This document shows positions 60,758 to 64,000 of a stretch of 64,000 nucleotides of DNA, in pieces. Positions within the stretch are counted from its first letter, which is position 1, and each line of letters begins with the position of its first letter. Source of the stretch: an uncultured Anaerotignum sp. (GTDB lineage: Bacteria; Bacillota; Clostridia; Lachnospirales; Anaerotignaceae); assembly GCA_910578425.1 (NCBI GenBank), contig CAJTQX010000001.1:110269-174268 (forward strand), given 5' to 3'. Under the pieces are notes generated by a model. The model did no database searches. It saw nothing but the letters and a program-made list of their open reading frames with translations, and was not told the origin of the DNA. A program made the translations under genes and the position numbers.

Positions 60758-61309
60758 ATGATTCGATGGTTCAAAAAACTATTATGCAGGCTGCTGGTTA
60801 TATGTTTTCTGGCTGCCTTTGCGTATTATGTGCTTTTGCCGCGGGTACTGCCGCGGGACTATGCGGAATATGTAGAAAAATATGCCGCGGAATATCAGCT
60901 TGAGGAATCCCTCGTTTACGCGGTGATTCTATGCGAAAGCCATTTTGATCAGGAGGCAGTTTCCCCCGCTGGCGCAATGGGGCTGATGCAGGTGACGGAA
61001 GAAACAGGGCTCTGGGCTGCCGGACAGGTTGGATTGGAGCAGGAAACGCTGAACCTGAAAGACCCTGAAACAAATATCCGCCTTGGATGCTGGTATTTGA
61101 AATGGCTGAACGAAAAATTCAACGGCGTACAGGAAACAGGACTTGCCGCCTATAACGCCGGACATGGCAACGTAGCAAAATGGCTGGCGGACGAGGAAAA
61201 AAGCAAAGACGGCATGAAGCTGGACGAAATACCATTTGGAGAAACGAAAAGCTATGTGAAACGAGTGCAGCTTGCGGAGAAACTCTATCGGATCGCATAC
61301 CGCTTTTGA
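60758..61309 (+). CDS. Lytic murein transglycosylase (SLT domain)
   Basis: Cleaves glycan strands with anhydro-muropeptide formation. 183 aa. N-terminal membrane anchor (LLCRLLVICFLAAFAYYVLL), then the SLT domain with catalytic Glu60 in LCESHFDQEAVSPAGAMGLMQ, LNLKDPETNIRLGCWYL and GLAAYNAGHGNVAKWL. Starts 3 bases after coaE. Confidence 0.93.
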   Translation: MIRWFKKLLCRLLVICFLAAFAYYVLLPRVLPRDYAEYVEKYAAEYQLEESLVYAVILCESHFDQEAVSPAGAMGLMQVTEETGLWAAGQVGLEQETLNLKDPETNIRLGCWYLKWLNEKFNGVQETGLAAYNAGHGNVAKWLADEEKSKDGMKLDEIPFGETKSYVKRVQLAEKLYRIAYRF

Positions 61310-61319
61310 GGAGGAGCCT

Positions 61320-62936
61320 ATGAAAAAAAAGAAATTGGCGTTGCTGCTTGCCTTATGCATAGGGTTTTGCGGCTGCGGCAAAGAAGGGGGAGAAGAGCAG
61401 GGGAACTTTTTTACAGCGTCAGGCGGACCAAATCTGGATGGCACTGTAGAATCACGATTAAGGCTTTCCATGCGCGTTCCGGAAACACTGAACCCGCTGT
61501 TGAATCGGGAAGAAACGGTTGACCGTATCTTGAAACTGATTTATCTCCCGCTTCTGGATTTTGATGAGCGAGGGGCGGCAGTTCCGGCTGTTGCGGAAAG
61601 CTGGACGCTTTCAGATGATGGGCGTATGCTGACGTTGCAGATCAATAATAATATTTTCTGGCAGAATGGTACAAAACTGACAGCAGAGGATGTTGTCTTT
61701 TCCCTGAACATGCTGCGTGCCGCACCGGAGGACGCAGTTTATAAAAGGGTGCTGCAATATGTCAGCGGCTGGCAGAATACCTCGGAAAATACAGTTGAAA
61801 TCTCATTTTATGAGCCATTCAGCGGAAATATCAGCGCGTTGCGTTTTCCGGTTATTTCTGCCGGATATTATCAGGGGCAGACAGACCCGCAGAGCAGAAT
61901 CAATATGACGCCTATGGGGAATGGACCTTATGAAATGCTGAGCTATCGGCGTGCATCGGAGCTTTTGCTGAATGTAAACGACAGCTATCATGGCACCGTA
62001 CCGCAGATTCCCATTATCAGCGTCAGAATTACGGAAGGGGCGCAGACGGATGTCAACGCATTCCAGCAGGGAATTACCGATGTGTTAGTCGCGGATGCAA
62101 TGGAAACAGGACGTTATGCGGAGGAAGGCGCAGACGGAATCCACACGTTCCCTTCCACAAAATATGATTTTATCGGCTTTAACTTCAATCGAAGCCTGTT
62201 TCAGGAAAAGGCTGTCCGGCAGGCTGTGGCATATGCTTTTCCAAAAGAAAGCCTGCTGAACAGCGCGTATTTGCAGTACGGCGAGCTTGCCAATACGCCA
62301 GTCAGCCCGAAATCCTGGTTGTACGAGGAGAATGTCGCACCATATAATTATGACCCGACGATGGCGGCAACTGTGCTGAAAAATAATGGCTGGAGTGATG
62401 AAAACGGGGACGGGATACTCGAAAAGCCTACTTCCATCGGAACCGTTACACTTCAGGCTACTATACTCGTCAATGAAGAAAACAGCGTCCGCAAACAGAT
62501 TGCCTCCAAACTGAGGGAGGAATTGCAGGCAATTGGTTTTGTATGCACGCTGGACGTGCAGCCCTATGAGCAGTATCAGGAAAAGCTGACGTCAGGGAGC
62601 TTTGACATGGTAGTTGGCGGCTGGCAGTTTTCAGATGTGGTAGATTTGACGCCATTTTTTGCAACGGGAGGCAGCTACAACTATATCGGATATTCCAATG
62701 AGGAAATGGACCGCCTTCTGGAAGCGGCGCGGACAGCTGTGGGGGAGGGCATGACCCTCCTGGCATACAGCAGTCTGCAAAAAAAGCTGGCGGAAGAACT
62801 GCCGTATATCAGCATAGCCTTTCGGGAGGATGCTGTTTTCACCTCTAAATTTGTAGGCGGGGAGATTTCACCTACTTCATTCAATGTGTTCCGAAATATC
62901 GAGCAATGGACGTATCAGCGGAAGGCGGGGGAATAG
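61320..62936 (+). CDS. Family 5 extracellular solute-binding lipoprotein (OppA/DppA-like)
   Basis: 538 aa. Lipobox GFCGC at about residues 15-19. RVPETLNPLLNREETVDRIL, VPAVAESWTLSDDGRMLTLQI and the SGS-FDMVVGGWQFSDVVDLTPFF block are family 5 (peptide/nickel/oligosaccharide) features. No permease or ATPase is nearby, so it is an orphan receptor or serves a transporter elsewhere. ATG 61320 with GAGGAGG upstream; the next gene starts one base after the stop. Confidence 0.87.
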   Translation: MKKKKLALLLALCIGFCGCGKEGGEEQGNFFTASGGPNLDGTVESRLRLSMRVPETLNPLLNREETVDRILKLIYLPLLDFDERGAAVPAVAESWTLSDDGRMLTLQINNNIFWQNGTKLTAEDVVFSLNMLRAAPEDAVYKRVLQYVSGWQNTSENTVEISFYEPFSGNISALRFPVISAGYYQGQTDPQSRINMTPMGNGPYEMLSYRRASELLLNVNDSYHGTVPQIPIISVRITEGAQTDVNAFQQGITDVLVADAMETGRYAEEGADGIHTFPSTKYDFIGFNFNRSLFQEKAVRQAVAYAFPKESLLNSAYLQYGELANTPVSPKSWLYEENVAPYNYDPTMAATVLKNNGWSDENGDGILEKPTSIGTVTLQATILVNEENSVRKQIASKLREELQAIGFVCTLDVQPYEQYQEKLTSGSFDMVVGGWQFSDVVDLTPFFATGGSYNYIGYSNEEMDRLLEAARTAVGEGMTLLAYSSLQKKLAEELPYISIAFREDAVFTSKFVGGEISPTSFNVFRNIEQWTYQRKAGE

Positions 62937-62937
62937 A

Positions 62938-63933
62938 ATGTCCGAATTCAGAAAAAACCCATTTACAGGAGATTGGACGCTTTACGCGGAAAATCGTCGG
63001 AACAGACCCTATGAGTTCCGGCATACAACGCGGACAACGGCAGAAAGCGGGGAACACTGCCCATTTTGCGGCGGAAATGAGGGACAGACAACTGATCCCG
63101 TTTATCAGGATGCTGCTGGTGACGCATGGCAGATTCGTGTTTTTCCAAACATGTTTCCCGCTGTATCTGAAAATACTGAGGAACTGCCATATGAAGCATT
63201 TTATGAACGGCAGGCAGGTATTGGGCGGCATGAGGTTCTGGTGGATACCCGCGAGCATGGAATGACAATCGACAGATTTTCAAAGGAGCATCTTTCCAAT
63301 GTTCTGGCGGTTCTTCAGGAAAGATACCAAAGCATACTCGCGGAAAAAATGACTGCTTATGTTCAGATTTTCAAAAACTGCGGGTCCGCAGCGGGCATGA
63401 GTATTCGCCATTCCCATTCTCAATTGATTGGGATGCCGTTGATTCCGCAGAGGATACATGCTATGTCGGAAAAAATGCAGAAAGAGGATTGCCTTTTCTG
63501 TAAAATACTGCGGCATGAAGCAGAAAATGGAAGCCGCATTGTGCAGGAAAACAAGGATTTCATTGCCTTTGTGCCCTATGCGGCGCGTTTCCCTTATGAG
63601 CTCTGGATTGCACCGAAAAAGCACCAGAGCAGTATCGCCGAGCTGACCGCACAGGAAAGGAATAACCTTTCTGCGCTCCTGTTGGAACTGCTACAAAAGG
63701 TCATTTTACTGCGGAAAGATGTCGGATATAACATCTGTATTTATAATGCGCCGAAAGACAAACCATTCCACTGGTATATGGAAATTCTGCCTCGAATCGG
63801 CGGCTTTGCCGGCTTTGAATACGCGACAAACTGCTATATCAATATGATTCTTCCGGAAGAAGCGGCGAAATATTACCGGAAAGAAACAGAATCAGAGCAG
63901 AAACAGGGAAACATTTCAGAAAAGGGACTATAA
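62938..63933 (+). CDS. galT: Galactose-1-phosphate uridylyltransferase
   Basis: Leloir pathway enzyme: transfers UMP between UDP-glucose and galactose-1-phosphate. 331 aa, HIT superfamily. N-terminal CPFCGGNEGQT (zinc Cys pair), VFPNMFPAV, the active-site HxHxQ at His158-Ser-His160-Ser-Gln162 (RHSHSQLIGMPLIP), CLFCKILRHE and the late NICIYNAPKDKPFHWYMEILPR. The frame extends upstream to 62884, but ATG 62938 gives the family N-terminus MSEFRKNPFTGDW. No galK or galE in the window. Confidence 0.94.
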   Translation: MSEFRKNPFTGDWTLYAENRRNRPYEFRHTTRTTAESGEHCPFCGGNEGQTTDPVYQDAAGDAWQIRVFPNMFPAVSENTEELPYEAFYERQAGIGRHEVLVDTREHGMTIDRFSKEHLSNVLAVLQERYQSILAEKMTAYVQIFKNCGSAAGMSIRHSHSQLIGMPLIPQRIHAMSEKMQKEDCLFCKILRHEAENGSRIVQENKDFIAFVPYAARFPYELWIAPKKHQSSIAELTAQERNNLSALLLELLQKVILLRKDVGYNICIYNAPKDKPFHWYMEILPRIGGFAGFEYATNCYINMILPEEAAKYYRKETESEQKQGNISEKGL

Positions 63934-64000
63934 ACGTCCCACATCTGTATCACTTTGAATAAATTTATCCCCGAAATATCAGAATATGCTGTCAAGACTT

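Noticed and set aside
1..64000. CRISPR arrays, tRNA/rRNA genes, prophage or insertion sequences
   Set aside because: No regularly spaced repeats, no cloverleaf with a clear GTTCRA arm, and no transposase or phage structural motifs were seen on either strand.

Overview
The window is a chromosomal segment of a low-to-mid GC, endospore-lineage anaerobic Firmicute, very probably an Anaerotignum-type clostridium (the former Clostridium propionicum / cluster XIVb group). The strongest pointer is a complete lactoyl-CoA dehydratase plus propionate CoA-transferase operon (4024..8902) whose proteins resemble, as far as I remember them, the C. propionicum acrylate-pathway enzymes over their whole length. 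T-box leaders, a tandem glycine riboswitch, a SpoVB homologue and the miaB-ylbF-mutS-mutL-miaA order all fit a clostridial chromosome. I see no prophage, insertion sequence, CRISPR array, tRNA or rRNA. No database search or alignment was run; family names rest on motifs and recall.

Layout. 1..3402: peptidoglycan elongation/division pair (SEDS polymerase, cut by the window edge, and a class B PBP) and a patatin phospholipase. 3403..9058: acrylate-pathway operon with its own promoter, about 200-nt leader and strong terminator. 9183..20814: prolyl-tRNA editing protein, miaB, a YlbF/YmcA protein, a three-gene accessory insert (GNAT, YjbR, Imm22), mutS, mutL, miaA, a D,D-carboxypeptidase and a DinB-like protein. 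20862..27638: YpsC-type rRNA methyltransferase, rarA, then a Phe-specific T-box, an unexplained array of hairpins and pheST. 27804..33939: HxlR regulator and divergent small ABM-like protein, DegV, topoisomerase III, an unknown protein, and a YnbB-type PLP enzyme. 34003..37893: SpoVB-type flippase, a lincosamide-nucleotidyltransferase-like gene, and an APC transporter behind a tandem glycine riboswitch. 38355..47465: a ten-gene Mrp-like cation/proton antiporter operon with four NuoL/M/N-type subunits rather than the usual two. 47585..52954: ApbE flavin transferase, then a Met T-box controlling metNIQ and an M20D amidohydrolase. 53060..57219: small unknown protein, and an ABC transporter whose ATPase/permease and binding-protein genes flank a divergent cysteine hydrolase. 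57482..63933: polA, coaE, lytic transglycosylase, an orphan family 5 binding lipoprotein, and galT.

How it fits together. Lactate (and alanine via pyruvate/lactate) would be activated by Pct and dehydrated by LcdAB, with LcdC as the ATP-driven electron injector; the acryloyl-CoA reductase is not in the window. The expanded Mrp complex could couple cation and proton gradients in such a fermenter, and ApbE next to it hints at covalent-flavin redox enzymes (for example Rnf) elsewhere. Three separate amino-acid-sensing leader RNAs (Phe-tRNA, glycine, Met-tRNA) show strong transcription-attenuation control of amino acid metabolism.

The items most worth following up are the four-subunit Mrp cluster, the hairpin array between the Phe T-box and pheS, the glycine riboswitch on an APC transporter, and a coding-like frame lacking a start codon behind the cysteine hydrolase.
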